This document shows, piece after piece, positions 47,701 to 60,391 of a stretch of DNA of 64,000 nt. Within the stretch, counting starts at the first letter, position 1. Every line of letters begins with the position of its first letter. The notes beneath the pieces were generated by a model. That model saw only the letters and a program-made list of their open reading frames with translations, had not been told where the DNA came from and did not search any database. The DNA is from Spirodela intermedia (Eukaryota; Streptophyta; Magnoliopsida; Alismatales; Araceae): the NCBI GenBank assembly GCA_902729315.2, contig LR746264.1, positions 3,914,378-3,978,377 of the forward strand, in the 5' to 3' direction. The position numbers were made by a program, and so were the translations under genes.

Positions 47701-48522
47701 TCTCTGAAGTGGATCCAATTGCGTAAGATCACACTTTTTCTCCTCCAAAGACTCGAGCATTGCCCTTGTCAACCTCTCCAAATCAAATTCTTCAGAGACG
47801 CAGACCCAAATCTTCAGATTGAAATGTTGCTGCACTTGGGTGTCATTGTACACGAACTGAGCGAGTGTAGTCTTCCCAAGGCCACCCATACCAACGATAG
47901 CGATTACAGGAATATTACCATCTCCATGAAGCTCTGAGAACAGCAATCCCTTGATTGTCTCCAAGTCGTGACCTCTGCCAATCATGCGACTTGATCCCAT
48001 CAAAGAAGTGCTTTGAGGACGGACGGTGGTGGGCTTCTGCTGATGGATTTTGGCAAGTCCAAGGACATTCCCATCCCAATCAATCTTCTGCTTATCTAGT
48101 TTTACCTTCAAATCCGTTGCTTTTTGGGCTAGCTCATCCAGCAAGACCAAATTTCCATGTGGATTATTCGAAGGACTAAGGTTACGTTTCTGGTCAAGAA
48201 TGCTAACATCTGCCTTTACCAGGTTGTCATCCACTGGAAAGGTCGCACCCTCTGATTTTAGATGCAGCACATGATAAAGAAACTCATCAAGCACATCCTC
48301 CACATCATAGAAGATTTTCTTCAGAGCTTTAAGACGAAGTCCAGCGGATTCACAGGTTATCTCCATCTCCTCAGACTCATTGAGCTTGGCTCGGATCATC
48401 TGGGACATCTCATTCAATGATTTCACATCTTTCAGCCGCTTCAAATCATTACCCGATGGACTATGACATCGCCTTAGATAGTCAACTGCTTCATTGACCT
48501 CGGTTATGAAGGCATCACCCAT
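44752..48522 (-). pseudogene. CNL pseudogene B with two in-frame nonsense codons and a decayed 3' end
   Basis: The coiled coil and NB-ARC are intact in the first 497 codons (GMGGLGKTT, LLLVFDDVW, GSKILVTTR, GLPLAAKTLG, CFRYCSLFPKDY). TAA at 47029-47031 interrupts the linker before MMHDLIHDLARD (from 47013), in the same frame. LRRs continue for 314 codons to TAG at 46069-46071, where the intact paralogue has CAG (IRCEQLTSL), so this is a single C-to-T change. A further 231 codons run to 45373. Beyond that, frameshifted segments still match the paralogue: one double-LRR unit (about 45210-45330), the PCxSDAS block (about 45160), and GCPGLKMWCERQSHRL (45005-44950). Thirteen of the fourteen 46-residue units are absent. 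A truncated CC-NB-ARC protein could still be made. Confidence 0.9.
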
Positions 48523-48597
48523 GATGTCCGCGACAAGAAAAGAGGAGGATTGCTGAGGCGGGGACTGCCTCTCTTCTCTCCGATACTTACGCTATTA

Positions 48598-48607
48598 CCT
48601 ATATATG
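48598..48607 (-). promoter_or_regulatory. TATA-like element of CNL pseudogene B
   Basis: CATATATAGG on the minus strand, 76 bases upstream of the ATG. The surrounding 400 bases (48526-48925) align with 39180-39560 upstream of the intact CNL, so the promoter was duplicated with the gene. Confidence 0.5.
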
Positions 48608-49079
48608 AAATGCGTCCTAATTAACACAACCTAAACCACTCAAACAACAGAAACAGATCCGTATGTGTGAGAAACGCAGCAGTGATCTAATAATGTGGCA
48701 TAAGTCGTACATAACTGTAACCCATTGTAAAACCATCAGCAATGCTAGAAGCATAGCATAATTAGTAAAACACAGGAATATGGCCGAGGAAGTATTCAGA
48801 GCCATACAAGTAGAAATAAATACTATTCATCAGACAACAAATGTTCTATAACGTTAGTACTCTACAAAGGTAATGAAGTGAAGAGAGTGCGTGGTAAGCA
48901 ATTTTTTTCATATCATTATTTCCAATGATAGCAATATCATAATAGCTAATGTTAATGAATGTGCTTCTTTGATGGTACAAGTACGAAGCAAAAGACTACC
49001 ATTAAGATAGAAGTTGGAATTCATTGCTAGATTGCTGGTGTCTTACTGACATTGGACCTAAATAAATGAGCATTCATCA

Positions 49080-50900
49080 CAACTGAGGGCTGCCCAGATA
49101 GCCCGTATAAATGAGAAATTATCCAGGGACCTATATAAGTAAGGAGCTTTAAAACTTGGTATCTTCTCATGTTGGCGAGGGATGAGGAGAGGAGAGGGAA
49201 TGCCTGTGCAATGGGAATGGCTGCTACACGACAGAATCCCTGGATATTGGATGAGGGATGAGGGGAGTCGCTTGAACACCATTAGCTACATAATTTCAAT
49301 AAGATAAAACTCAGAAAGATGCATGACTTATCTAGCGGTTAACCAGAATTAAACCCCTGATAAAATAACTGCGGATACAAGAATAAAGATATTTTCTCCT
49401 CATTTTCTATATAATGCTGTTATCCTACCTATCTGTTATTGACTAGGAAAAAACCCATATCCGTTTTAAAGTGAAATACTGTATTGATTTAAACGAGTTT
49501 TCCATGGAAAGCACTGATCTACGTCATGATCAAATGGACCTAATATTTCAAGTTTCGGCAAACCAATAAGCTAGGCAGAAATATTTCCTGAAAGTAGAAT
49601 TACTGAGTCGGATACGCTGCGCTAGTCAACGAGCATGTTCCTCCCGCCAACGTAAGTAGAAAACAATCAAAGATCGGTAACGGGCAAGATAGAGGTGAAT
49701 CACTCTTGATCCGTTATATCCAACCTCGATAATTCGTTTTAAAACAAGAAACTTTCAAAAAATCTTGGAAGAGAATACCTAGAGGGGAGATAATTCGTTT
49801 TTTCTGATAGCTGGCGGTTCGTAGAAGACGATGCAGACGTGAAGAACACAAGCCGCAGTTCGATTCCGCCAGACGTTGATCTGCGGACGGCCTGACTATG
49901 GTGGAGTTCGTCTTCCAATTCAAAAGATCAGGTAGCCCCTTGGAGTGAACCACGAGGGGTAATACTCTAGGAAGCTACGCCGAACGTTCTTCGGTGCCAG
50001 AGCAGAGAAGAGATGGAAAGAGATGGGAGTGGTGAGAGGCCTGGAAACAGCGGAACCCAAGAAGTACTCATGGCGTCGGACGTTTCCTCCTACCCTGTTT
50101 ATGCCTTCAATCGGAAGCTGTTAGTGATCTGAATGCCGCATTAGGCTCCCCGGTGGCGGTGAAGTCACTGTCACAAGTCAAAAAAGTCAAAGGGCACTAG
50201 CCAATTCGAGCTGCTTCTGAAAGAGATATGAGGGTGGCCCCCATCTGCAATTATCTATAGGAGTTGTGGAGATTGATCTCTTATTGAGTACGTAGATCCA
50301 TATAGTTTATCATAATCTTATGTTCAAGAACAGGGGCGTTAACATCTCATGAAATTAAGGACGTGAGAAGCCATTAGGGCGTGGAAAGAACCTATGTAAG
50401 TGAGGAGCTCCAAACTTGCTATCTTCTCATTTTCGGCGAGGGACGAGGAGTGGAGAGGGAATGCCTGTGAAGTAGGAATAGCTGCTACACGGCAGAACCA
50501 TGGATGAGGGCGAGGGTGTTACCTGATCACAATTGCTGCAATTTCCTTTTTTAGAAAGTTAAAACTCAGAAACATGCATAACTCGTCATAAAACCACGTT
50601 GATACAAGAATAAAGATAGTTTATCCACATATCATGTAAATTAGACGCAGTTTCTTGTAAAGAAAAATACTGAATTCATTTAAGTGAATTGTCCATGGAA
50701 ACTGCTGATCTACATCATAATATGTGCCGTAATTTTGTTTCAAGCAGAAATATCGAACTAACTTAGATGAATTCTCCATTGAAAACACTGATCTACGTCG
50801 TGGAAAAGCGGACTTTAGATTTGAAGTTCCGGTAAACCAAACAGCTAAGCGACTATATTCCCTGAAAGTACGATCAGACAGAGAATGAAGCGGTGATACT
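49080..50900. repeat. Tandem duplication, period about 1.26 kb, upstream of pseudogene B
   Basis: 49119-49615 and 50378-50890 share, in order, ACCTAT.TAAGT.AGGAGCT, TATCTTCTCAT, GGCGAGGGA.GAGGAG, GGAGAGGGAATGCCTGTG, GCTGCTACAC, ATACAAGAATAAAGATA, CCATGGAAA.C and CTGATCTAC.TC. Between them sits the CNL-upstream block (49806-50220). The second copy has an extra internal repeat of the CTGATCTACGTC segment (about 50706 and 50790). No coding content was recognised. Confidence 0.85.
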
Positions 50901-51898
50901 ATGTTCAATAGGGTAGATTTCATGCCAGTAATTCACTATGTAAGATCTATCTGAGTTTCTTCAAAATTACATATCTAAATTTTATTAAAATCACTTTAGT
51001 TTATCAGCGTCAGTCATTAGGTCAAATTAAATTGCATAACATGAAATCCTGAGGTGAACACTTGGAGAAATGAGCTAACACCTTAAGAAAAAATGCACAT
51101 TTTCATCATTTGAGGATCAAAGCATAAAAGTTGCATCGCCCCTTCACTCAAACCTCAATGACATAAGCTGGCATCAATTGACGTATTTCTTGATACAACC
51201 TCTAATGTGAAAATCAAAACATACAAGTACCTATAGTCATTAGGAATGTGTCTACCATTCATGGCCATGCCCTTATTCACCTCTACTCGTAAGATATTGT
51301 GGCAATAAAATTCACTGAAAAAAAAAACACTAATATTTCAGGCACAAAAAATTTCAAAACCTCTCTCTATCATGTGAGAAGTGATTGCTAAGGCATCATC
51401 ATGTTCCACCATTTGAGATCCCCACATCCAAATTGTCTACTTTCAGCGGACAATCTTTACCTGTTTAGTTTTGATTAATTGCTGCTTGATGCATAAAAGA
51501 GAACATGTTATTGAGCAAGGCTATTCTCATGCACACTACGAAGGCATAGTTAATACCTAAGGCAAGCAAACTTGTGGGCTGATGCAGGTAAGTCCTCAAT
51601 GTTCCCTTGAAGAGCTGGGGGTATGAGCCAACCATTCAATTAACCAAAGGTACAACAATATACAGATGACCAGCCTATGAAGGCTCTCAAATATTTCTAA
51701 TTTTCCAGCAACCAAACACTAATTAACAACCACGCAATACATCTGATAGCAAGGCGCTGCACAGGTCAACAACTTGTAACCATTAGCTCTCCCAAACCCA
51801 CAGCATCATGAAGACCTAGGATCAGTAGTCTTGAAAATCCTTCTTCAAAGGGTTGGATGGTGGCTACATTCTTGAGACTCTTAAACCACTGAAGAAGA
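50901..51898. other. Spacer and probable 3' UTR of the coiled-coil gene
   Basis: AT-rich DNA without a recognisable gene. The right-hand 200 to 300 bases are likely the 3' UTR of the minus-strand gene whose stop is at 51899-51901. Confidence 0.5.
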
Positions 51899-54800
51899 CT
51901 ATGTGTGCCTGCCGAGGACACGAGAAATCCTGTCGAAGAAGGAGTGGCACATGGCCATGCTGAAGAGCAAGTCCTCCTTCATCCAGTCTAGAGCCACCTT
52001 CTCAATTGTCCCCAATGAGGAGACCCGGTAGAGGAGCTCACCCTCGTCAGTGTCGTCTTTCCTCAACCAGGTCAAGCTGAAGCTATAGCCTGCAAGCAGA
52101 TGAAATTTTCTCAGCTTCTATTCAGGTTGTGAGCTTAGATGGGCAGAGAGGTCAAGATTACCCAGAGAGAGTAAAAATATCAGAACATAAATACTTGACG
52201 AGAACTGGGTCTCAATTTTAAGATAGAGCTGGCAGTAAACGAAGAGACTGAGCTCATAAAAAGCAATATTTTAATAGCAACCCAATGCGACTAAATTGTT
52301 AAATGATCGTTGAAATTAGGGTAAGATCTGTAAATGTATTGCAAAACTAAGCACAATTGCCCCACAATTAATAGTTCAGGAAGCATCATACCACGTTGCA
52401 CCAATTTGATGTGTTCTAAATGTGATACACAATTAAATGATCATAAAATACATGTATCTGGTTCAATCATGTTAATTAGGAAACCCATATAGCTTATATT
52501 TCTTTCGGCGGCTTCTCTTTCGAATTTTCATTTGAGGCAATCAAATGGGAGAAAGACAATCTCAAGCACAATACTGCCCTCAAAGAGATAAGAGGTTAGG
52601 ATCTTACTAAACTGATGCCAAGGTTGTTTGGGTTCATTGTAAATTTAATTGTGGAATGAAGGTTAACCGACAAAAGCCAGGGGTCCTATAAAAAGGTGTT
52701 TATCAATTATTGATATTGATGATCAAGCGCTCTGTTGAAAATTTATACAAGAATGAATCAGCCATCTATCCAGGAGTTTCCAGTACATGAAGTTAGTCCA
52801 ACTGGCTTACTCTACAGATAACCAGGACAAGGCAAACCAGGCTCCAGTGATCACAGATCGTGGTTCTTGGCGGCAAGGTGGTCGTCTGGTCGCTTTAGAA
52901 GTAAGGGACTCCTAACGATGGCTATGAATGAGCTAAAAATGTCAGAGCAGGCACTCACCGGCCGAATGGTACCCAGAAACTAGAGATGCACTACACTGGT
53001 CGGGTAACGAAAAGAGATGGATACTTAAATCAAAGGAAAACAGCACTGAGACAGACAAAAGAAGCATAGACGCACATTGAAGAAAGAGTAAGAACGGATG
53101 CAAGGAAGATAGTTGGCTGCAGACAACCACTACCACGAAGGGTGAAATCAGTTTACCCTTTCAGTTTCTCCCTGTTTCATGGGGAGAAAATGTCCCCTGA
53201 ACCCAGAGTTCCAAAGACTTAAAGCAAAATGCACAATAAAACAATTTAGGATCACAAGGATCAGAGTTTGATGGTTTTGAAATGAATGAGAGAGTTGCAT
53301 CAGTTACAAAGATCGTTCATCAAGAAAACAGAATTTTCCCAGCAACAAAGGAGAGAAAAAAGACAGGTTAAATTTTCAAAAAGAATGAACAGTAAGGTTT
53401 CAAAAAGAGAATATTTAAACCAAAGCTGCAAATTCTTCATGAAACCAACTATGGCTGCTCCTCTTAATCATCAACAGCTGACACTAAATACTCCCAAGGA
53501 TAAGCACAATGCACATGTTGAATATCTCTTAAATGATTATCGTTTTAATCTCTAAGTTTAATTTGTCACTTAGGAAGTGGGACAAATTTAATCACATATT
53601 CTGAACAAGCATACGATCTTCTAAACAAATATTCATGAAGCTTCAAAAAAGAAAGCAACCACCTCGATTTGATTTCGTTCTTCCCGTTGTCACAAAACAT
53701 TATGGTAAAAAAAAGGATAAAACTTATTTGAGATTCAAAGAGTACCACTCGATTGGTGAACGACAGAGAGATGCATATCATCCGCTTGATTTTCCACAGC
53801 AAATTTCATGCCAACCAAGGATTCGATTAGCATCTGGTAGATGCACCTCACATAATCTTTTTCTTTTCCATCTAAAAGTTTCAAAATATAAACATGAGAA
53901 ACAACATAAAGAGCATTAGGTTATACAATGACACTACTTGAAGATATAAACCTGAATTGATCATCTTTCTGCCACAGCAATCTGGCTGAGAACCTCCGTC
54001 ACCATGGCCAAAGCAAAACCAAAATGCCAGCATATATTGTGATAAGAGGATGATCAAAAATCTAAGGACTTCAAAGAAAAAAAGAAGGGCAAGTACGAAA
54101 TATGCTATCTGGTAAAAGAATAGAATGAAAGTTTTCTGTGAGATACCATGAGATGCTCATTTTGCCGATTATCATGTTGAATGGTGTCAGTCACCTTTGG
54201 TGGAAGTTCACCAAGACCATTGTCCAAGTTGGTGTCAATCCTTTCATCAGAACCCAGATATCCTTCTTTGGCAATGCTAGTAGGAGTTGCAAGGGATACG
54301 ATTTCACCACCTTGAGGCCTAATACTGCGATGGTCTTCAGCTGAAGCCACATTACGAAGCCTCTCAACTTCACTAGAGAGCTCCTCCACTACCCAGGGGA
54401 AAAGATTTGAGTAAATAACAGGCAGACCAAAATACACTGGAAATGAATTGTGCATCATATGTATGACATCAACATCCCATGATAAGCTGGTAAAGAAAGA
54501 ATTACCAGTTCCTATGTACGAGAAAATAGGATATGATGATGTCTTCTCGAAAACATCTGAACTGCACTTTTATTTTACAATTTAAAGAATTTATACAACC
54601 AGGCAAAAATTGTCATGTCTCTGCAATTATGCACAGAATTATTCCGTGAAGCAGACAAACAAGAGTGGATATCCCATGAACTAGAATAATGTACCCTGTC
54701 GATAAACTATACCATCTGCATAGATACGAAATGTGACCATCATGACGGTCACAACCAGTTCACTACAGAACACTGATCAAAATACATAATTCATGTAAGA

Positions 54801-57800
54801 ACATGAATACTATAAAGTAGTTTTATGATATAGCTTCTAAGGTATCAGCCTCAGAACTGATAGTCTTCAGAAATAGTATGAGTCCAAGCGTCATCAATCC
54901 GTTACTGAATTGATATTTGTCAACTCCATTCCATTGAACTCCATATTCATCCCTCTTTTCAAATTCTGATTAATCTATATAGTCCATACCATGTTGTTTG
55001 AGCTACAACAAATGATAAATTTCTTTTCCTTTAAGGATATGTTGTGAAATCGAACATACACATAAAAGCCACCAAGATAAGCAATTGCAACCAATCAAAA
55101 GAACCAATGCTAGAAGCAAGAATATGACAGCATGAGCATCATCACCAATACCAGCCAGGCACCTACATTACAGTGCGAAGACAACAAACTAGAGAAAAGC
55201 GAAATGATGGAAGGGAGATTCTAGATTGGAATGTGCCACTTGATGAGGAGAACTGCTCATCTCTTTCCTTGTCTCCTCACATAAATTATAAAATTAAACT
55301 AAAAAACTCGAGAACATATTAGACCTGTTAACCAAGCAGATAGATCTGATTTCCATTTCCTCATGCTTCCACCTTACATCACGCAATAAAACCCAAACCA
55401 CCCTTACTTGGTAAAAGCAGCATGACAGCATTGGGCACTTAGAGTGGCAACCCATCACGCCTCTTGGATTGTCCACACTACATGGCTTTCCCTGGAATAC
55501 ACCTTGTGGTTCATCAGCTGCCGCCACAACATAAAACTAATGTTTCAACACATTACCACCTATAAACTGATGTAGACACTGATATCAGTTGCCATCCTCC
55601 CCAACGAAGATCAACAGAATACATAGGAAGTCTTTGATACCCTCTGTCTCGTCAATATGAGATGTAGCTAGAAAACGGATTGAACTAACCCAGGAGGAAA
55701 AGTGAAATCGCAAAACTTGGCTGCTTCAAACTCGGGGTACAACTCAGAATTCTCACAGACAAGTTTAGCTTTAAAAAATACCATTCCACCGTACAAAACT
55801 CAGTGTGACACAATCTTGATCCATCATCTAGTTAAGAATTTTAACAAGGCTAAGATCCTTCTAAAGAGACGTGGTCATTTTACGCCGATTTAATTTTTTA
55901 CTGTTAGTAGTAATATCATGGAAGGAGAAAATAAACATGAGGAAAAAAAACAAACCGAAACGCAGAGGTCATCAATGTCACTCTTGGCTAGCACTGCTAT
56001 GGCCACTAACACTGTCACCAGCTTTTCTTTTTTGCCCCTTTTCCTTTTCCTGTATTGTGTTTGTCACATGACACGAGTTCAATTGATAAGCTTCTGTTCC
56101 CTGAACAACCCATAGCATCTGTCCTAACATGGAGGGAGGGAGTTTAAAACACTTTTGGTTGGCAGATGGGGACTGTAAGTGGGCATCTTTGAAAAGAATA
56201 CTCTGTCATTATCCTTGTGCTTTACTTGTTGTACATAAATAACGTTGAATAATTTTTAAGCACATCTTTGTATGATTCAGACACTTTCGATAATGTTGGA
56301 TCAAAGAAAACTTATCGGAAATCAAGATGAATCATTTACAGGTTTATGTTAAAACTGACTTGACTGTTTGGCATACTAATTGAAGTCACGAATTCCAACA
56401 TTTTACCAGAGTTCTTGGAGTTGAAACGAGTCAACAAGCTTTCGTAATTTTAACTTTATCCAATGTGTGTGAATCAAAGCACCATTGGCTTAAGCTTCTT
56501 CAAATTTCATGAAGGAAGTTAATGCATGAGTTTATCAACCGCAGGCTTCTGAGTTTCCGACGTTGAAAATTTCATGGCAAGACGTTGAAATTTTCGTATA
56601 ATTATGTCACACAATTTAGTCAGATAAGGCTTATGCATGTCCTTCCAAATGTCACCATTAACAACGATAGTTTAGCCCAAGGTGAGTAAAACCCCTGACA
56701 TACAGCATTTTATCAACCCATGCTTCTCAAAATACAGTCTCACCTTCCCTAGAATACAGCTTAACTACAGAACAGTCATGATATTTTCATCTAGTTATCG
56801 TCTATCATCACAATATTATTCCCGATATGCCAAAACTCATAGAAGCTACCTTTACATAGCCCACACAGACTAGCAACCCTTCCCAAATCTTACTTTTTTT
56901 TCTTATTTTCACTGTTTTTTGCTATGACTAACCGTATCCAAGGCATGCCATATATTTCGTTGGCTGAATAGATCGTTTTTTCCAGGTCCCTAACATCACA
57001 TCACGGAAGAAAGCAATGAAGTGAATTATCGAATGTATCAAATTCGTTTAACTAGAATATTTAGAGAACATAATATTTGTTTTCGTTTACGATGACATTC
57101 AAGAATCAATGGTTCCCATTAAAAATAAGCATAAAGGTTACATCATATGTGTCTCATGTTTAAATAGAACGCAGAGCAACACAATCAATAGTCTTACTAG
57201 TTAATGGAATATTCTTATTTTCTGCACAGAAATTGTAAGTTCTCACCCTTTCGATTTTCTTCCATTAAAGTCTGCTGGTATTCAGCCTGAGAGTCCTCCA
57301 AAGACGATCTGTCAACCAAAGACCATATGATAACATACCCAACTCTTCTAGAGAACAAATGCAATATTGCTAACAGTCAATCTTTGGAATTCAATTTACG
57401 AGACACAAATTCAAAATCGTGGAAAGGCTTATCAACATAAAGCATACATCTTTTCACGCAGCTGACTATTTTCACTTTTCAAATCTTCGATCATACTCTC
57501 CACCGCTGCCAAGGAAGCAAATATTGCGTAACCAATAAGCCGTATGAAACAAAACTACGTTAAAAAAGATAAAGGGGCAAGTGGCACATCGAAAAGAGAG
57601 CTTAGACGCATCTAATAAGCACCCACATTTCCTCATCAAGTACAATGCTACCTAATTAAGGCTAGTATCATAGCGAATGTATCCACTATTGAGCTTTTTT
57701 CTCTTCCTTCCATGTTGGTTTCTGTGTGAGAGAGAAAGGGAAATCCAATGTGGCAAGTATATTGAGACCACAATAAATTTCATGAGTTCGTAAGGGCTTT

Positions 57801-58191
57801 ATACTGTTGCGGAAATTTTAACAACCTAGGTGGAACATAACACAGTTGGAGAGTATACGTTCTGTCCAAATGGTCAACTACCAGTAAAAGAGTCTATGTA
57901 CGACTGCACAAAAGAATTACCTGTGAGATACTTCTCGAATTCTCCTTGCACTTTCGCATTACAGTCCGACGCTTCCGAAAGCCTCCTTTTCTGGGGACGT
58001 ACAGCTTCACATCAAAATAACGTTGAAGGAGAAAATAACCGAGACGATAGCAAAGCTCACAATGACCCTAGTCGACCATTTTGTCCCCTTAACGAAGGCT
58101 CTGAGGGAGCCAAAGCAGAAACATAGTCGTGACGGCGACAAACCTTAAGATTCCTATACTTATCGTAAAGCCTAGTGTGAAGCTGCTCCAT
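51899..58191 (-). CDS. Plant coiled-coil protein of unknown function (DUF7806-like, tentative)
   Basis: Eight GT-AG exons join in phase: 58191-58144, 57990-57921, 57505-57448, 57308-57247, 54388-54147, 53985-53952, 53871-53746 and 52089-51899 (TAG), giving 276 residues. The N-terminus MEQLHTRLYDKYRNLKKRRL is followed by a coiled coil (residues 17-90, VESMIEDLKSENSQLREK), a low-complexity middle (exon 5), PDCCGRKM, and a conserved C-terminal region: MLIESLVGMKFAV, LSVVHQSSGYSFSLTWL, LLYRVSSLGTIEKVALDWM, and MCHSFFDRISRVL. I recall a plant-specific family with the same ends (MExLYxKLYDKYxKLK ... SLGTxExxAPEWM ... FFxRVxRVI); no function can be given. The ATG follows directly on a strong acceptor-like TTCTCCTGGTGCAG, so an upstream non-coding exon is likely. 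Intron 4 is 2.86 kb. Confidence 0.82.
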
Positions 58192-58363
58192 CTGCACCAG
58201 GAGAAGCAGGAAAGGGCAAAAAAATTAAGAAAAATAAGTGATGAAAACAGGAATCGCAGCCCCAAACTTCAGACCATCTTTCTCCGCAAGCCTACGAATC
58301 AAGAACGATGCTCCTCTACAGAAAGAAGATTGGCACGTGGACAAGAGAGAAGAGGAGGAGGAA

Positions 58364-58372
58364 GAACCCTAG
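58364..58372 (-). promoter_or_regulatory. Telo-box-like motif in the leader of the coiled-coil gene
   Basis: CTAGGGTTC on the minus strand within the presumed 5' UTR. Similar motifs occur near the starts of RH24, the D27-like gene and the BED/hAT gene. Such motifs are common in leaders of plant housekeeping genes. Confidence 0.4.
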
Positions 58373-58508
58373 AAATCGAAGCAACCTCCGGCGAGCAGAC
58401 GCAGAGCGAGGAGTAGAAGGATGAGGAGCACGGCGGGAAATCGCGCCGGCAGGCCGAAGCGGAAGCAAGTGGATCTAGTACGCTTACGCTTTCAAATTTT
58501 GGGAGTCT

Positions 58509-58533
58509 CACGTGCCACTAGACAAACCACGTG
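58509..58533 (-). promoter_or_regulatory. Two G-boxes upstream of the coiled-coil gene
   Basis: CACGTG palindromes at 58509-58514 and 58528-58533 sit about 320 bases upstream of the ATG, near the presumed transcription start. G-boxes bind bZIP and bHLH factors. The pair with 19-base spacing is suggestive only. Confidence 0.4.
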
Positions 58534-60391
58534 TCTATACATAAATAAGTTTGAATCTCCAATGAAAAAACTAAAATGTGACGATTAAAATCTTTTGTCA
58601 TATTAAAATGCAAGATATTAAAATATCATGGGAAAATATTAAAATTTGACAATTAAACCTTTTTCAAATTAAAATCCAAAATATTAAAACTGACGTGTCT
58701 AGGCCACATTGTTGTGATTCCAACGAAGGGAATCACATTTTGCTATTATTTTTTATGGTTTTTAAGTTTTTTGGTCCTCACATAACTTTTGAATAACTAA
58801 TAAATAAATAATTTCATGCTAATTTTTAAATATTTGTAGTCCTTGACCACAAAATCCTCCACTCTAGTAAAATTGATTTTTCAAAAATCCAATATTCCTC
58901 AATCCTGATTTTTGCTTACGCCTAGTAGCTTTGGGGTGATGACTTGGCCATCCTATTAGTCAACCCCCCCCCCCATCTCAGTCAAACCCTAGCTTCCATC
59001 CTCCCCTTCCTGTCTAGCCATTCAAGCAATTCATTGTTCTGCTTTATGTGATATTTTGTTAGATTTTGTATGATCATACTTGGTAGCTGCTGACATTTAC
59101 CTTGTTATTACAGCAATAGTGATAAATTTGTATGCCACTGCAAACAAATTCAAACCAAAAAACTATTTTGTTTCAGCAAATGTGTATTAATTTATATACA
59201 ATTTAGATCATGAATAGAAGAACAACTTAATTAAGAGAGCTAACATAACTCCTGTATATAAAAATAGGGTTATCCCCATAATGATTGAGTACCTTAACAT
59301 TATGGAATGTGTAAAAGTGTGAATAAATGTTCTTCATTCAATGAATTTGAGTTGTTGAACAACTAGCGATTTTTCATAGTTCCTTGTAAATTATATGTTT
59401 TTAAAAAGTATTTGGAGATAATTATTTTAGGGAATCAACTAATACGAAGTGCACAATCAGTTAATTACTTTCTAAAATTATAAAAATTATATATTTAAAC
59501 CTTGTCCTTCAGTATTAGTAGCATTTTTATATGGTTCACAGTCACATTTCCTTCAAAAAACTCAATAATATACTAGCAATATTCCATTTTAAGCCTCAAT
59601 CACATTAATACATTTTAGGTGATTAATATAAGTTACAAAGATCACTTTTCCTAGCATTTATGAGAAACACAATTAGTGAAGCCATGATAATTATTCTAAT
59701 GACCTCTCCTTGCCAATCAAAGTTAAAATGATATTATTATTATCTAATGCTTGAATTTTCATTTTTATGCATATGCTTCTATCATCAGTTATCCTATTTA
59801 CCCTCAATTATTCTCTAGTCTCTTTCACTATCAGCAATTAGTCTATTGGCCCTATTACTTTGACCACCAAGTTGATCATTGTGATTATGAAGGTGGTCAA
59901 TAACGTAGCATTCAATCAGTCAGTACCTTGAGAATGGCTTTCTAGGATACAATCGACTATGATATGAAATATAGGATTAACAAATTACAATGGGCATTAA
60001 AGTCTAATCCACAAGAGTAATCATTGGTCAACGAGGAGATACATGGGCTTGATCTTCAGCCTACTGAACTTGGAAAATAGACTTTATTGCCCACATGAAA
60101 GAGTCTCATGTTATTGCCACCAACAATCCCATGAAACACAAGGAAAATAAAAGAATTAGGAAAAGGCAGGCATATATGATAGCTTAAGAACTCACTCTTT
60201 CTACAACACGGCACAGGCCAGCAGTTGTCTTAGCCACAGATAGTAACTTCACACCAGGCCTAGTGGTATAGAGTTTTCTTCTGGAGAAGGGCAGTGAAAG
60301 TATGGCGTTAGACTACAAAACTCTGGGCACCTCAGGCAGACGAAAATGCAATGAATTCATGAGAGCAGCAGCCTGCCTCACTGAAGGAAGA
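58534..60391. other. AT-rich spacer between the coiled-coil gene and ChlD
   Basis: No gene, RNA or clear repeat recognised. 58570-58700 is rich in ATTAAAAT words. A C-run lies near 58966. The last 200 bases are probably the ChlD 3' UTR (minus strand). Confidence 0.5.
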
